Origin: PALSA-1003 sp963741315
GTDB lineage: Bacteria > Pseudomonadota > Gammaproteobacteria > Burkholderiales > Casimicrobiaceae
Reading direction: 5' to 3'
Assembly (NCBI GenBank): GCA_963741315.1
Contig: CAVUHK010000002.1
Location: forward strand, 62,001-126,000
Length of the DNA: 64,000 bases
Numbering within the stretch: position 1 is the first letter of the stretch; every line of letters begins with the position of its first letter. Shown one piece after another: positions 1 to 9,142 of this stretch. The position numbers and the translations under genes are program-made. A model generated the notes under the pieces. The model worked only from the letters and a program-made list of their open reading frames with translations, searched no databases and was not told the DNA's origin.

Positions 1-183
1 CGCGGTCAGTACGCCGTACGCCACGCCATGACGATCGAGCACGGCAAGGTATTCCTCCACCGTGACGTCGCGCTTGGGCGCCGAATGGCGCAGCGCGGCG
101 AGCGGCGCATCGCGGCGCATCACGTGCGCATGCGCGTCGACTGCACCCGGCACCGAAGCGAAAATGCCGACCGGTGCGACCAT
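1..183 (-). CDS. Amidohydrolase-family protein (N-terminal fragment, runs off window)
   Basis: Only the first 61 codons are present; the gene continues beyond base 1. The start ATG (181-183) lies 4 bp after the stop of the isocitrate-lyase-like gene, so the two are probably one minus-strand operon. Residues 16-22 read DAHAHVM, a short His-x-His at the end of the first beta strand as in TIM-barrel metal-dependent hydrolases of the amidohydrolase 2 type (2-pyrone-4,6-dicarboxylate lactonase and relatives), where the two His bind the metal. The following part (VEEYLAVLDRHGVAYGVLTA) also fits that family. The substrate cannot be told from this fragment. The family assignment rests on one motif and on context. 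Confidence 0.7.
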   Translation of the reverse strand, partial: MVAPVGIFASVPGAVDAHAHVMRRDAPLAALRHSAPKRDVTVEEYLAVLDRHGVAYGVLTA

Positions 184-187
184 TGCG

Positions 188-1159
188 TCAGGCGGCCTTG
201 GACTTGCGCGGCGGCAAGCCGGGCACGACCTTCGCCTGCTTGCCCTCGCCGTACTTCGCCGCGAGTTGCCCGGTGGTCAGGAAGCGCTGCTCCAATTCCT
301 CGACTTCGTGCATGCCCATGATGTCGTGCAACACCTCGAACGACACCAGCGCGTCCGGGCGATCGACCACCTTGCCCGAGTCCAGCGACTGCTGCAGCAG
401 GCCGAGACCGTTCTGCATGCCCATCAGCGCGCACGCGGTAAGCAGGCGCGGATAGATCACGACGGCCACGCCCATGTCCTGCAATTGCCGGGCAGAGAGC
501 AGCGGCGTGGTCGAGCGCTGGCGAATGCCGAAACCCATGTTGACCGACAAGGGTTTGCTGACGTTCTTGGCCAGTGCGGCGATGTCCGAGGTGGACGTTG
601 CGGCATCGGCGAAGAGCAGGTCGGCACCCGCCTCGGCATAGAGATTCAGGCGCCGGATCGCTTCCGCCAGGCCGTGCGTGGCGAGCACGTCGGTGCGCGA
701 CTTGATCACGAAGTCCGGATCGACGCGCGCCTCGGCAGCGGCGCGGATCTTCTGCTCCATTTCCTCGGCAGAAATCACTTCCTTGCCGGGCATGTGACCG
801 CAGCGCTTCGGCCACACCTGGTCCTCGAGCATCAGGCCGGCGACGCCGGCGCGCTCGAAGGCGCGCACCGTGTGGTAGGCGTTGAGCGCATTGCCGTAGC
901 CGGTATCGCCGTCAGCGAGCAGCAGCATGTCGGTGCACGCGGCGATCGCGCGCGCCGCCGCGACGTTCTCCTCCATGCCCATGATGCCGACGTCGGACTG
1001 GCCCAGGCGCGATTCGCTGACGCCGCTGCCGGTAACGAATGCCGCCTTGTAGCCGTGCTTGCTGACCAGCCGTGTGCTGAAGCCGTCGAACACGCCGGGC
1101 AAGACCAGGATCTCTGGAGCGTTGATTAGAGCGCGCAGGCGCTTGCCGGGACTTTGCAT
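188..1159 (-). CDS. Isocitrate lyase / PEP mutase superfamily protein
   Basis: This 323-residue protein matches the short isocitrate lyase/phosphoenolpyruvate mutase superfamily (methylisocitrate lyase, oxaloacetate decarboxylase and carboxyvinyl-phosphonate mutase are relatives). Visible hallmarks are LPGVFDGFSTRL near the N-terminus, the Mg-binding ADGDTGYGN (Asp83, Asp85) and KRCGH at about residues 118-122, which carries the catalytic Cys of lyases that cleave a C-C bond. The enzyme should therefore be a TIM-barrel lyase acting on a 2-hydroxy or 2-oxo dicarboxylate; the exact substrate is unknown. I chose the ATG at 1157-1159 because an AGGAG sits about 9 bases upstream; a frame 18 codons longer has no such site. 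The hydrolase gene downstream is only 4 bp away. Confidence 0.88.
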   Translation of the reverse strand: MQSPGKRLRALINAPEILVLPGVFDGFSTRLVSKHGYKAAFVTGSGVSESRLGQSDVGIMGMEENVAAARAIAACTDMLLLADGDTGYGNALNAYHTVRAFERAGVAGLMLEDQVWPKRCGHMPGKEVISAEEMEQKIRAAAEARVDPDFVIKSRTDVLATHGLAEAIRRLNLYAEAGADLLFADAATSTSDIAALAKNVSKPLSVNMGFGIRQRSTTPLLSARQLQDMGVAVVIYPRLLTACALMGMQNGLGLLQQSLDSGKVVDRPDALVSFEVLHDIMGMHEVEELEQRFLTTGQLAAKYGEGKQAKVVPGLPPRKSKAA

Positions 1160-1261
1160 GAGTTGACTCCTGTCGAGCACCAGTGGATCCGCGAGGGAAA
1201 CACAGTCTATCAAGTCGCGTTATCATGCCGCAATCGGTGGTTTCGGGCAGTGGGAGTGTCG

Positions 1262-1540
1262 GTGCGCACTTTGCTGGCAACTTTGCTGGGCGTGTTCCTG
1301 GCGTACGTCTTCACCGCCGCGGTCGCGACAATGAACCGACGACGGACGGGCGCACCGCTCGATGGTGCGATGCTGTTCCTCTGGCTTTGGCTGGCCGCGA
1401 CCGTCGTCGATGGCTACGTCGGCGTCTCGGCCGGGCACACGCTCGGTCTCGAGATCCTGGTGCACGCGATCATCTTCATCGTGCCTGCCGCGCTGGCGTG
1501 GTTGTTTTGGCGTCGTCGTGGCGCGACGGGAAAACCGTGA
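1262..1540 (+). CDS. Small integral membrane protein, unknown function
   Basis: A roughly 92-residue frame with three hydrophobic segments (LLATLLGVFLAYVFTAAVA, MLFLWLWLAATVVDGYVGV and an ILVHAIIFIVPAALAWLFW-like end) and a basic C-terminal tail, RRRGATGK. The start is not certain: in-frame GTG codons lie at 1250, 1256 and 1262, and a GGGAG 5 bases before 1262 favours the last. It is divergent from the lyase gene and followed within about 70 bp by a lipoprotein gene on the same strand. I do not recognise a family. It is supported by membrane topology and by filling an otherwise empty gap. Confidence 0.5.
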   Translation: MRTLLATLLGVFLAYVFTAAVATMNRRRTGAPLDGAMLFLWLWLAATVVDGYVGVSAGHTLGLEILVHAIIFIVPAALAWLFWRRRGATGKP

Positions 1541-1610
1541 CCACGTCGTACATCCACGACTGGATCGCCGGCGACAATCCGCCTACGGCCGCTTCGGACC
1601 TGTGCACTTC

Positions 1611-2072
1611 GTGAACGCAACACTGCTCCGGGGATGGACGCTGGCACTGAGCGTCGTGCTACTGGTCGCGTGCGCCAGCACACCGCCGGGCATCGACGCC
1701 GGGCAGCGCAAAGCGCAGGTCGTCGCCGCCGAGCGCGCGTTCGCCAAGACCATGGCTGATCGCGACTTCGCGGCCTTCGCGACCTTCGTGTCGAACGAGG
1801 CAATCTTCTATTCGGGCCCGGAACCACGCCGCGGCAAACAGGCTGTCGTCGAATGGTGGAAGCGCTTTTATGAAAAGCCGGAGGCGCCATTTTCATGGGA
1901 GCCCGAAAGCGTCGAAGTGCTCGAATCGGGCACGCTGGCGTTAAGTTCCGGACCGGTGCGCGATCGCAACGGGAAACAGATCGCGACCTTCAACTCCATC
2001 TGGAGGCTCGAAGCGCCGGGAACGTGGCGCATCATCTTCGACAAGGGCGAAGCGGCCTGCGACTGCAAATAG
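1611..2072 (+). CDS. Lipoprotein with SnoaL/DUF4440-like (NTF2 fold) domain
   Basis: The 153-residue product starts with a signal sequence and a lipobox, LLVACAS, so it should be a lipid-anchored envelope protein. The mature part (AERAFAKTMADRDFAAFATFVSNEAIF ... GTWRIIFDKGEAAC) has the pattern of the nuclear-transport-factor-2-like DUF4440/SnoaL group: an N-terminal helix pair, a short motif around the phenylalanine-rich strand, and a final strand with W-R-I-I-F-D. Such domains bind small ligands or act as isomerase-like folds; no catalytic role can be read here. GTG at 1611 is chosen because the signal peptide begins immediately after it; GTG at 1602 is an alternative. It ends 18 bp before a convergent acyl-CoA synthetase gene. 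Confidence 0.72.
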   Translation: MNATLLRGWTLALSVVLLVACASTPPGIDAGQRKAQVVAAERAFAKTMADRDFAAFATFVSNEAIFYSGPEPRRGKQAVVEWWKRFYEKPEAPFSWEPESVEVLESGTLALSSGPVRDRNGKQIATFNSIWRLEAPGTWRIIFDKGEAACDCK

Positions 2073-2090
2073 CGAGCAAACGCAGGATTG

Positions 2091-3650
2091 CTAGCGCCGA
2101 GCTCCATTGACGCGGTCGCGCAGCGTTGTCTTGAGCACCTTGCCGGTATTGTTCTTGGGCAACTCGGCGAGGAACACATAGGCCTTGGGTCGCTTGAAGC
2201 GCGCGATGCTGTCAAGACACAACAGGTCGAGTTCGCGCTCCAGCCGCGCCGTGTCGACGCCTTCGCGCGCGACAACGCAGGCGACGACTTCCTCTCCCCA
2301 GTCGTCGTGGTGCCGCCCGATCACCGAGACTTCACGCACCGCGGCGTGCCGTTGCAGTACTTCTTCGACTTCGCGCGGATAGATGTTCGAGCCGCCACTG
2401 ATGATCAGATCCTTTGATCGATCCTTGAGCGTCAGGAAGCCCTGCGCGTCGAAGGCTCCGATGTCGCCGGTATGCAGCCAGCCGTTGGCGAGCGTGGCTG
2501 CGGTGGCCTCCGCGTTGCGCCAATAGCCTTGCATCAGCGTCGGACCACGCACCAGCACTTCACCCGATTCGCCGACGGGCAACGCCGCGTCGAACGCATC
2601 GGCGATGCGCACTTCGATCCCGGTCAGCGCAACGCCCACCGATCCCAGCCGCGCCTCGTCGTTGCGTGCGACGGCCTCGGCGATGACATCCCGCGTCATC
2701 GCGGTGATACTCATCGGCGATTCGCCCTGACCGTAGATCTGCGCGAGCTTCGGCCCGAGCGCTGCCACCGCCGCTTTTGCGTCTTCGACGTACAGCGGTG
2801 CGCCGCCACAGACGATGCTCTTGAGGTGGTCGAGTCGTGCTTGCGAGAGGCCGGGATACGCGACCAGCCGCTTGAGCATCGTCGGCGCGGCGAAAAAGCA
2901 GGAATGTTCCCAGTGTTCCAGGAGCCCGACGATCTCGGCAGGGTCGAAACCGCCGGATTCGGGAACGACATTGACCGCCGCGCGAAGCACGTGCGGTACC
3001 ACGTACAGTCCCGAACCATGCGACAGCGGCGCTGGATGCAGCAGCGCGTCGCCCGCATCGACACTTTCGACATCGGCGAGAAAGCAGCGACTCATCGCAA
3101 GGAGGTTGCCATGCGCGAGCACCACGCCTTTCGGTCTGCCGGTGGTGCCGCTGGTGTAGAACAACCACGCGGCATCGGTCGCCGCCACGGGCACAGGCTC
3201 GGCGAGGGTTTCGTCAGCGAAGAGCCGCGCGTATTCCGCGCTGCCCAATTCGATCACGCGCTCGAGCGCCGGATGCTCATCCGCGCGCGACGATAGCTCG
3301 GCGCGCCAATGACTGTCGACGAATGCCCAGCGCGCCGCGCAATGCCCGAGTACGTACGCAAGCTCGTCGGCGTGCAGCTTGCTGTTGACCGGCACCGCGC
3401 AGACACCCGCGTGCCAGCATGCGAACATCGCCTCGATATATTCGACGCAGTTCCGGGCGACGATGGCAACGCGATCGCCCGGCACAAGCCCCGCGGCACG
3501 CAGGCTGGCCGCAAGTTGCGTGACCCGCAGCGCCAATTCGCGGTACGTAGCGCGGATGCGGTCGCCCGTCGCAAGCGCCGGTAGCGCCGGGTAGGCACTC
3601 GCGCTGTTCAGGAGCGCCGTGGAGAGATTGTGCGAGGAAGATGCGGCCAT
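2091..3650 (-). CDS. AMP-dependent acyl-CoA synthetase/ligase
   Basis: This 519-residue protein carries all core motifs of the ANL superfamily: the P-loop YTSGTTGRPKG (about residues 165-175), YGQGES (adenine binding), GWLHTGDIG, the hinge DRSKDLIISGGSNIYP, and the C-terminal lysine in LPKNNTGKVLK that catalyses adenylation. It should activate a carboxylic acid with ATP and then form the CoA thioester in the cytoplasm. Its length and motif set resemble malonyl-CoA or medium-chain synthetases, but the substrate cannot be called. The ATG at 3648-3650 gives the usual family N-terminus; a longer frame adds 31 arginine-rich residues that look spurious. It is divergent from a quinone oxidoreductase gene 85 bp away. 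Confidence 0.9.
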   Translation of the reverse strand: MAASSSHNLSTALLNSASAYPALPALATGDRIRATYRELALRVTQLAASLRAAGLVPGDRVAIVARNCVEYIEAMFACWHAGVCAVPVNSKLHADELAYVLGHCAARWAFVDSHWRAELSSRADEHPALERVIELGSAEYARLFADETLAEPVPVAATDAAWLFYTSGTTGRPKGVVLAHGNLLAMSRCFLADVESVDAGDALLHPAPLSHGSGLYVVPHVLRAAVNVVPESGGFDPAEIVGLLEHWEHSCFFAAPTMLKRLVAYPGLSQARLDHLKSIVCGGAPLYVEDAKAAVAALGPKLAQIYGQGESPMSITAMTRDVIAEAVARNDEARLGSVGVALTGIEVRIADAFDAALPVGESGEVLVRGPTLMQGYWRNAEATAATLANGWLHTGDIGAFDAQGFLTLKDRSKDLIISGGSNIYPREVEEVLQRHAAVREVSVIGRHHDDWGEEVVACVVAREGVDTARLERELDLLCLDSIARFKRPKAYVFLAELPKNNTGKVLKTTLRDRVNGARR

Positions 3651-3735
3651 AGGCGACTTGCGCCCTTCGAGGGGACGCGAAAGTGTAGCGCATGCCTTAC
3701 AATGCTTCGTCAGCCTGCCTGCAAGCGCTCCCGCA

Positions 3736-4743
3736 ATGCCCATACCCCAGAAAATGCGCTACGTCGCCGTCCGCGAGCCCGGTCCGCCGGACGTGCTGTC
3801 ACTTGCCGAAACCGAGGTGCCGACGCCCAAGGCGGGCGAAGTGCTGATCGAAGTCGGCTATGCCGGCGTCAATCGCCCCGATTGCATCCAGCGCGCCGGA
3901 CACTATCCGCCACCGCCGGGAGCGTCGCCGATACTGGGTCTGGAAGTCGCGGGTCGCATCGTCGCGCTTGGCGAAGGCGTCACGCAGTGGCGCGTCGGCG
4001 ACGTCGCCTGTGCGCTCACTCCCGGCGGCGGCTATGCCGACTACTGCACGACGCCCGCGTCGTTCTGCCTGCCGCTGCCGAAGGGCCTGTCGCTGCTCGA
4101 AGCGGCAAGCCTGCCGGAGAACTACTACACCGTCTGGAACAACGTTTTCGATCGGGTACATCTCACCGCGGGTGAAACCATCCTCATTCACGGTGGTTCC
4201 AGCGGCATCGGCCTGACCGCCATCCAGCTCGCCAAGGTCTTCGGTGCGACCGCGATCACGACCGTGGGCAGCGCCGAAAAAGTCGCCTTCTGCCGCGCCA
4301 TCGGCGCCGACCACGTGATCAACTACCGCGAACAGGATTTTGTCGCCGAGGTCGCCGCGCTGACCGGCAAGCAAGGCGTCAATGTCGTGCTCGACATGGT
4401 GGGCGGCGATTACATCGAGAAGAATCTCAAGTGCCTCGCGCTCGAAGGTCGCATGGTGTTCATCGCGTTCCTGCAGGGCGGCAAGGTCACCGTGGACTGG
4501 CGCCACATCATGATGAAACGCCTGACCATCACCGGGTCGACGCTGCGCGCGAGCCCCGATGCGCGCAAGGCCGAAATCGCGGCGAGCCTGCGCGCCAAGG
4601 TGTGGCCGCTGTTCGCGACCGGGCAACTCAAGCCGGTCATCCATCGCGTTTTTCCGCTCGGCGAAGCTGCCGCGGCGCACGCGCTGATGGAGTCGAGCGC
4701 GCACATCGGCAAGATCATGCTGGAAGTGGCGCCGTCGAACTGA
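3736..4743 (+). CDS. NAD(P)H:quinone oxidoreductase, PIG3/zeta-crystallin type (MDR family)
   Basis: A 335-residue zinc-independent medium-chain dehydrogenase/reductase. It begins MRYVAVREPGPPDVL, with the family's YAGVNRPDCIQRAGHYPPPPG segment and a nucleotide-binding HGGSSGIGLTAIQLAK near residue 150, followed by INYREQDF and VLDMVGGDY. The cysteines that bind structural zinc in alcohol dehydrogenases are absent. This pattern matches the PIG3/TP53I3-like bacterial quinone oxidoreductases, which reduce quinones with NAD(P)H in the cytoplasm. ATG 3736 or ATG 3754 could be the start; neither has a clear ribosome site and I kept the longer one. The stop is followed 48 bp later by the start of the disrupted DUF2252 gene. 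Confidence 0.88.
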   Translation: MPIPQKMRYVAVREPGPPDVLSLAETEVPTPKAGEVLIEVGYAGVNRPDCIQRAGHYPPPPGASPILGLEVAGRIVALGEGVTQWRVGDVACALTPGGGYADYCTTPASFCLPLPKGLSLLEAASLPENYYTVWNNVFDRVHLTAGETILIHGGSSGIGLTAIQLAKVFGATAITTVGSAEKVAFCRAIGADHVINYREQDFVAEVAALTGKQGVNVVLDMVGGDYIEKNLKCLALEGRMVFIAFLQGGKVTVDWRHIMMKRLTITGSTLRASPDARKAEIAASLRAKVWPLFATGQLKPVIHRVFPLGEAAAAHALMESSAHIGKIMLEVAPSN

Positions 4744-4790
4744 CCCGCGACGCGACAGTTGCGCGGTTCGAGATTCGGGAGATCTAGGTC

Positions 4791-6202
4791 TTGGCAACCA
4801 GAAGACCCTTGAAGACCAGCGCGGCAAAGCCGGAGACTCGGGCAATCACGCAAACGAGCTCGCGCGACGAGCGAATCGCCGCAGGCAAGGCGTTGCGAAC
4901 TGCCCTTGCCGCGTGAGCAGCACGCGGTCTTGAAGATACCGGCCAGGCGGCGCGACGCCGTCGGCATCGTCATGCAATCCAACCGGCAGCGCGTGCAGCA
5001 GCTGGTTCCCGTCCGTCACGGGCGCATGCTGCGCAGCCCCTTCACGTTCCTGCGCGGTTCCGCCGCGCTGATGGCGTACGATCTTTCCACCACGCCTTCC
5101 ACCGGCCTGCGGGTACAGGCCTGCGGCGATTGTCATTTGTTGAACTTCGGCGCGTTCGCCACGCCGGAGCGCAACCTCGTCTTCGACATCAACGACTTCG
5201 ACGAAACGCTGCCCGCACCGTGGGAGTGGGACGTCAAGCGGCTGGCGGCAAGTTTTGCAGTGGCCGGGCGCGACCGGAAGTTCAAGGACAAGGACGCGCG
5301 GGCGGCCGCGGTCGACTGCGTGCGCGCGTACCGTGAAAATCTTCGCCGATTCGCGAAGATGAGCCCACTCGAACTCTGGTACGACCGCATGGACTTCGCG
5401 ACCATGATCGCTGCCGCACCCGATGCCAAGGCAAAACGGTTTCGTCAACAGATCGCCGCCAAGGCGCAGCGCCGCGTCGGCGAGTACCTGTTTCCCAAGA
5501 TCACGACCGAGGTCGACGGCCGCCATCGACTGATCGATCAGCCTCCTGTGCTCTTTCACCAGGATGACGTGACCGGAGATCCGCGCGTCGTGGAAGCGCT
5601 GGAGCAGTATCGGCGGTCGCTCTCCGACGATCGTCGGATGCTGTTCGACCGATATCACATCGAAGACGTGGCGACCAAAGTGGTCGGCATCGGCAGCGTC
5701 GGCACGCGTTGTTTCGTCGCGCTTTTCTTCTCGTCGGACGAGACAGTCGCTGCTGCTGCAGATCAAGGAGGCGTGTGCCTCGGTCCTGGAACCGTATGCG
5801 GGCAGGAGCGTGTACAAGAACCACGGGCAGCGCATCGTCGTCGGGCAACGGGTGATTCAGTCGTCGAGCGACATTTTCCTGGGCTGGACACGCGGCCTGC
5901 GTGGCTTCGATTTCTTCGTCCGCCAGCTGCGCGACATGAAAATGTCGTTCCCCGTGGACGGCTTCACCGCCACCCAGCTGCGACGCTACGCCGAAGCCTG
6001 TGGCTGGACGCTGGCCCGCGCGCACGCCAAGTCGGGCGACGCGGCGATGATCGGCGGTTACCTGGGCAAGTCGGATGTGTTCGACCGGGCGATCGGCGAC
6101 TTTGCGATGGCCTACGCCGACCAGACCGAGCGCGACCATGCGCAGTTCGCGGCGGCGGTGCGCTCGGGTCGCATCGACGCGCTGATCGAGGAAGACGAGT
6201 AG
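4791..6202 (+). pseudogene. DUF2252 family protein gene with two apparent +1 frameshifts
   Basis: Three consecutive frames together encode one DUF2252 protein of about 470 residues. Frame A, from TTG 4791 with GGGAG upstream, ends in RIAAGKALRTAL; after an extra base near 4905 frame B gives PREQHAVLKIPARR ... GRMLRSPF ... CGDCHLLNFG ... NDFDETLPAPWEWDVKRLA; after another extra base near 5752 frame C gives LLLQIKEACASVLEPY ... GQRVIQSSSDIFLGW and runs to the stop at 6202. The joined sequence follows the family order, with GDCHLLNFG and DINDFDET matching its kinase-like core. Family function is unknown. As written, the gene cannot make a full protein; either it is decaying or the assembly has two single-base insertions. 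Confidence 0.82.
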
Positions 6203-6249
6203 GTCGCGACGCAGTCCGCGTTGCCGGCCGCGTGGGTTTCAGGTGCGCA

Positions 6250-7080
6250 TTACCAGCGCCACACGAAGGAGACCTGCGGGCCGTTGGTGTTCAGATCCTG
6301 TACCGCGGCGCCCGACTTGTTGTTGAAATCGAGGTAACGCCACGTGGCGACGATGTCGCCCCAGTTGAACGCATAGCCGACACCGCCCTGGATCTGCCAG
6401 GTCAGCTTTGAATCGCCGGTACCGACGTCGAGGTAGTAGGGGACGTACCATGCGCGGTCGTCACTCAGCGCGAAGCGTCCCTTGACGCCGACAATGCCAT
6501 TCCAATTGTCGCCGCTCGTGTTGCCCTCGCCGGAACGGAGCGGAAGGGAAATCTGCCCGATGTTGCCGGTGAGTTCCCAGCTCTGCTTCACCTTGATGTT
6601 GAGCAGGCGGGCGCCGGCAAACACATCGAAGGTCGAGGTCGGGTTTGCGATCGCGCGATAACTGCCGGCAAGGGTCCAGATGGTGGTCTCCATGCCGAAG
6701 TTCGTGCGCACGCTAACGTCGGTCGGCAAGGAGCCGTTGCCCAAATTGAAGTCGTGTGTCTTCGAGGGTGCGGCCCCTACATTGAGGTAGAGGATGTCGG
6801 TAAATGCGCCCCAGCGTCCCTTCTGCGCTTCGGCGGCGCCGAAGAATCCCATCTTCAGGTGGTTGAGGGTCTGGTCGATAGGAACGCTGACATCGCTGGT
6901 CACGCCATTGGGCAACTGCGTCTTGATTCCGATGGTGGGCAGATAACCGTATATCGTTGCCCCGAAACGCCACGAATCCGATAGTTGCCAGGAATCCACC
7001 GATTGCGCATCCGCGTGCGCGGGTAATATCGCCAGCCACGCGCCAAATACCGCGGCGGCGACAATAATCGATCTCTTCAT
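6250..7080 (-). CDS. Outer-membrane beta-barrel protein, unknown function
   Basis: A 276-residue protein with a Sec signal peptide (cut near AHADAQS). The rest alternates polar and hydrophobic residues, has many glycine and aromatic residues, and ends in FVWRW, the C-terminal aromatic signature recognised by the BAM complex. Sections such as WRFGATIYGYLP, RWGAFTDILYLNVG and GIVGVKGRFAL look like transmembrane strands, about eight to ten in all. The ATG at 7078-7080 has AGGAGAG 7 bases upstream. It is convergent with the DUF2252 remnant and transcribed away from the epimerase-like gene's stop, with about 70 bp between. A substrate or partner cannot be assigned. Confidence 0.82.
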   Translation of the reverse strand: MKRSIIVAAAVFGAWLAILPAHADAQSVDSWQLSDSWRFGATIYGYLPTIGIKTQLPNGVTSDVSVPIDQTLNHLKMGFFGAAEAQKGRWGAFTDILYLNVGAAPSKTHDFNLGNGSLPTDVSVRTNFGMETTIWTLAGSYRAIANPTSTFDVFAGARLLNIKVKQSWELTGNIGQISLPLRSGEGNTSGDNWNGIVGVKGRFALSDDRAWYVPYYLDVGTGDSKLTWQIQGGVGYAFNWGDIVATWRYLDFNNKSGAAVQDLNTNGPQVSFVWRW

Positions 7081-7149
7081 CTCGTACTCTCCTGGTTATG
7101 CTGCATGCAATGTCGCTCGATGCGATTGGGTCTGAGTTTCATTGGATCG

Positions 7150-8070
7150 TCAGGCGGAGGGCTGCCGGATCCATTTCAGCACATCGCGAGCGGATTCGCG
7201 CAACGGCCGGCTCGACATGCCGTGCGCCCGCGCCGCGCCGGCATCGACGGCCATCTTGCCCACCGATTCGCCCCCCGCCCAAAGCGGATACGTTCGTCCG
7301 GACGCCTCTGCCTCGGCGACCGACAGCCAGCGCAATGTCGTTCCCGCGGGCGCCACGCCGGCAACAATTTCGTCGAGCATCTGGCCGAAGGTGAAGGGCG
7401 GCTGCGGCGCGGCGGTATTGAAGGTTCCCTGCAGGTCGCGTTCGATGCCGCCGATCACGAATGCCGCGAGGTCGCGCGCATCGATGTACTGTACCGCCGC
7501 ATCGCGTGGCCCCGGCGCGTCGACTTCGCCACCCGCGGCGATGCGGCGTACCCACTCCGGAAATCGTTGCGTGTAGTCTTCGGGGCCGATCACAAAGGTG
7601 GGGCGGATGATCAGCCGGTTGGCGTGCCTGGCGACCACCGCGTCCTCGCACAACACCTTGAGCGGGCCGTACGTCCGCGGGTCGATCGTCTTGCTGGCCG
7701 GAGAACTCGGGTCGATGCCGTCCGTTGCCATCTTCGGCGCGGACTCGTCGGCGTTATGCGGCACATCGTCGGAGTAAACCGAGACCGTCGAGACAAAAAC
7801 ATACTTGCCGAAGCGGCCCGACAACGCCGCGGCCATCGAGTCGACCTCCTGTGGGCGGTAGGCGCATGCATCCACCACCGCATCCCATTGACCGCGCGCG
7901 AGCGCCGAGGTGTCGGCCGATCGATCGCCGTGCAGATGGTTCGCGCCCTCGAGATGCGTGGCGGTGGTCGTGCCACGATGGAACAGATCCACGGCATGAC
8001 CACGGCGCAGCGCTTCGCGCGCCATCGCCAATCCGACAAAGCGGGTGCCACCGATGAAAAGGATGCGCAT
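7150..8070 (-). CDS. NAD-dependent epimerase/dehydratase-like protein (extended SDR)
   Basis: The 306-residue product starts MRILFIGGTRFVGLAMA, a Rossmann GxxxxxG variant typical of extended short-chain dehydrogenases acting on nucleotide sugars. It continues with VVDACAY, VFVSTVSVYSD, a YGPLKVLCED segment in place of the YxxxK pair (Tyr and Lys four apart), and IIRPTFVIGPEDYTQRFPEW. The C-terminal part (RWLSVAEAE ... DVLKWI) is the variable substrate domain. This sub-group is often annotated as NAD-dependent epimerase or as an mRNA-binding-protein homologue; no substrate can be named. It is monocistronic in appearance, divergent from a small secreted-protein gene. Confidence 0.82.
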   Translation of the reverse strand: MRILFIGGTRFVGLAMAREALRRGHAVDLFHRGTTTATHLEGANHLHGDRSADTSALARGQWDAVVDACAYRPQEVDSMAAALSGRFGKYVFVSTVSVYSDDVPHNADESAPKMATDGIDPSSPASKTIDPRTYGPLKVLCEDAVVARHANRLIIRPTFVIGPEDYTQRFPEWVRRIAAGGEVDAPGPRDAAVQYIDARDLAAFVIGGIERDLQGTFNTAAPQPPFTFGQMLDEIVAGVAPAGTTLRWLSVAEAEASGRTYPLWAGGESVGKMAVDAGAARAHGMSSRPLRESARDVLKWIRQPSA

Positions 8071-8214
8071 CGTCGAATTATAGGCGATCGGCGCTCTCGC
8101 CTTCGAGTCGACCTACTTTACAGTCGCCGTGGATCGAAGGCGCGGCGCAGCCCGTGTCGCAAGAATAATCAACGGCTTGCCAAGCGTGGCGCGCTACTTG
8201 CTGAAAACTCGATC

Positions 8215-8490
8215 GTGAGGATACTGGCTGCCGCATTGATTGCGCTGTCTGCCGACGTGTTTGCCGGGGGTGCGGGATCGGCGTCGTTCGTGATCGGCAC
8301 AGTCGTCAAGCAAAGCGTGTGCACGCCGCAGCAGCAAATCCTGCACCCGAAGGCATGCGCGCACACGGTCCAGTCGACGACTGTCGAGGCCGCCAGGATC
8401 GCGACGCCGAATCCGCTCGGTTCAGCCTATCCATTTACAGTCACGATCGATCCGCAGCAGCACGTCGTCGTCAAGACCATCTACATCTAG
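8215..8490 (+). CDS. Small secreted protein, unknown function
   Basis: A 91-residue frame starting at GTG 8215 with a short signal peptide (MRILAAALIALSADVFAGG) and a mature part with two cysteines (SVCTPQQQ and PKACAH) that could form a disulfide. Its C-terminal half reads like a beta sandwich (YPFTVTIDPQQHVVVKTIYI). I do not know a family. The stop is followed after one base by the GTG of the DUF3592 gene, suggesting co-transcription. The reading frame is open further upstream, but that part lies opposite the epimerase gene and has no signal peptide, so the short start is preferred. Confidence 0.58.
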   Translation: MRILAAALIALSADVFAGGAGSASFVIGTVVKQSVCTPQQQILHPKACAHTVQSTTVEAARIATPNPLGSAYPFTVTIDPQQHVVVKTIYI

Positions 8491-8491
8491 G

Positions 8492-8917
8492 GTGGACTTG
8501 GATCTATTCCACCTGGCCGGCGGGATCGGCACCATTCTGACGCTCGCCGGACTCTGGCGGTTTGTCGGCAATCTCCGGTTCCTCGCGCGCTCGACAGCGG
8601 TCGAGGGCAAGTTCGCACGCTGGGAGATTACGGCTGCGGGCAAGATCGGCGGCCCGAGCAGCGATAATGGACGGCGCTCGTACCGACCCATTGTCGCGTT
8701 CCGGGCCGCCGACGGTTCCGAGCACCGGGTGACGGGCGCCACGTACCGTCAGGCATTTCACGCACCCGACACTCCGAAAGGAACTTCGTTTCCGGTTCGC
8801 TACGACGCGACCAACCCCGCGGACGCGCGGGTCGTCACCTTCGTGGATTTCTGGATGTACCCGCTAGGCTTGCTCAGCGTCGGCATCGTCAGCCTCGTGA
8901 TCGCCGCGCGTTCCTGA
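8492..8917 (+). CDS. DUF3592 domain membrane protein
   Basis: A 141-residue protein with an N-terminal hydrophobic segment (LAGGIGTILTLAGLWRFVG), a central soluble beta-rich part and a C-terminal membrane segment (MYPLGLLSVGIVSLVIAA). The centre has YRPIVAFRAADGSEHRVTGATYR and FPVRYDATNPADARV, the Y-x-P-x-V-x-F and V-x-Y-x-x-x-x-P signatures of DUF3592, an uncharacterised membrane-anchored domain widespread in bacteria. The GTG start directly follows the stop of the small secreted protein. Function unknown; inner-membrane location is inferred. Confidence 0.75.
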   Translation: MDLDLFHLAGGIGTILTLAGLWRFVGNLRFLARSTAVEGKFARWEITAAGKIGGPSSDNGRRSYRPIVAFRAADGSEHRVTGATYRQAFHAPDTPKGTSFPVRYDATNPADARVVTFVDFWMYPLGLLSVGIVSLVIAARS

Positions 8918-9142
8918 CTCAACACGGCTCGAGCGCACAGGGGCTGCGAGGCGATCGCGGCGCCCGACGCGAATTACTGAACTCATAGGCCATGCGGCGT
9001 CTGCCGCGCCGCATCCGGGTCGCATGCCACGAGCGCGCGATTTTGCCGGCATGGCCGAGTGTGCGAGAATCTCCCCGATCAAACGCGCACCCGCTCGAGG
9101 CGCGCGGCCTCCAGGCATTCAAAAATCGATCAGGGGATATTC

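Noticed and set aside
4896..4916. RF2-like programmed frameshift at GCG-TGA in the DUF2252 gene
   Set aside because: The family sequence PRE is restored only if the extra base lies before the stop, and there is no internal Shine-Dalgarno-like signal or slippery CTT-TGA. A second break occurs in the same gene.
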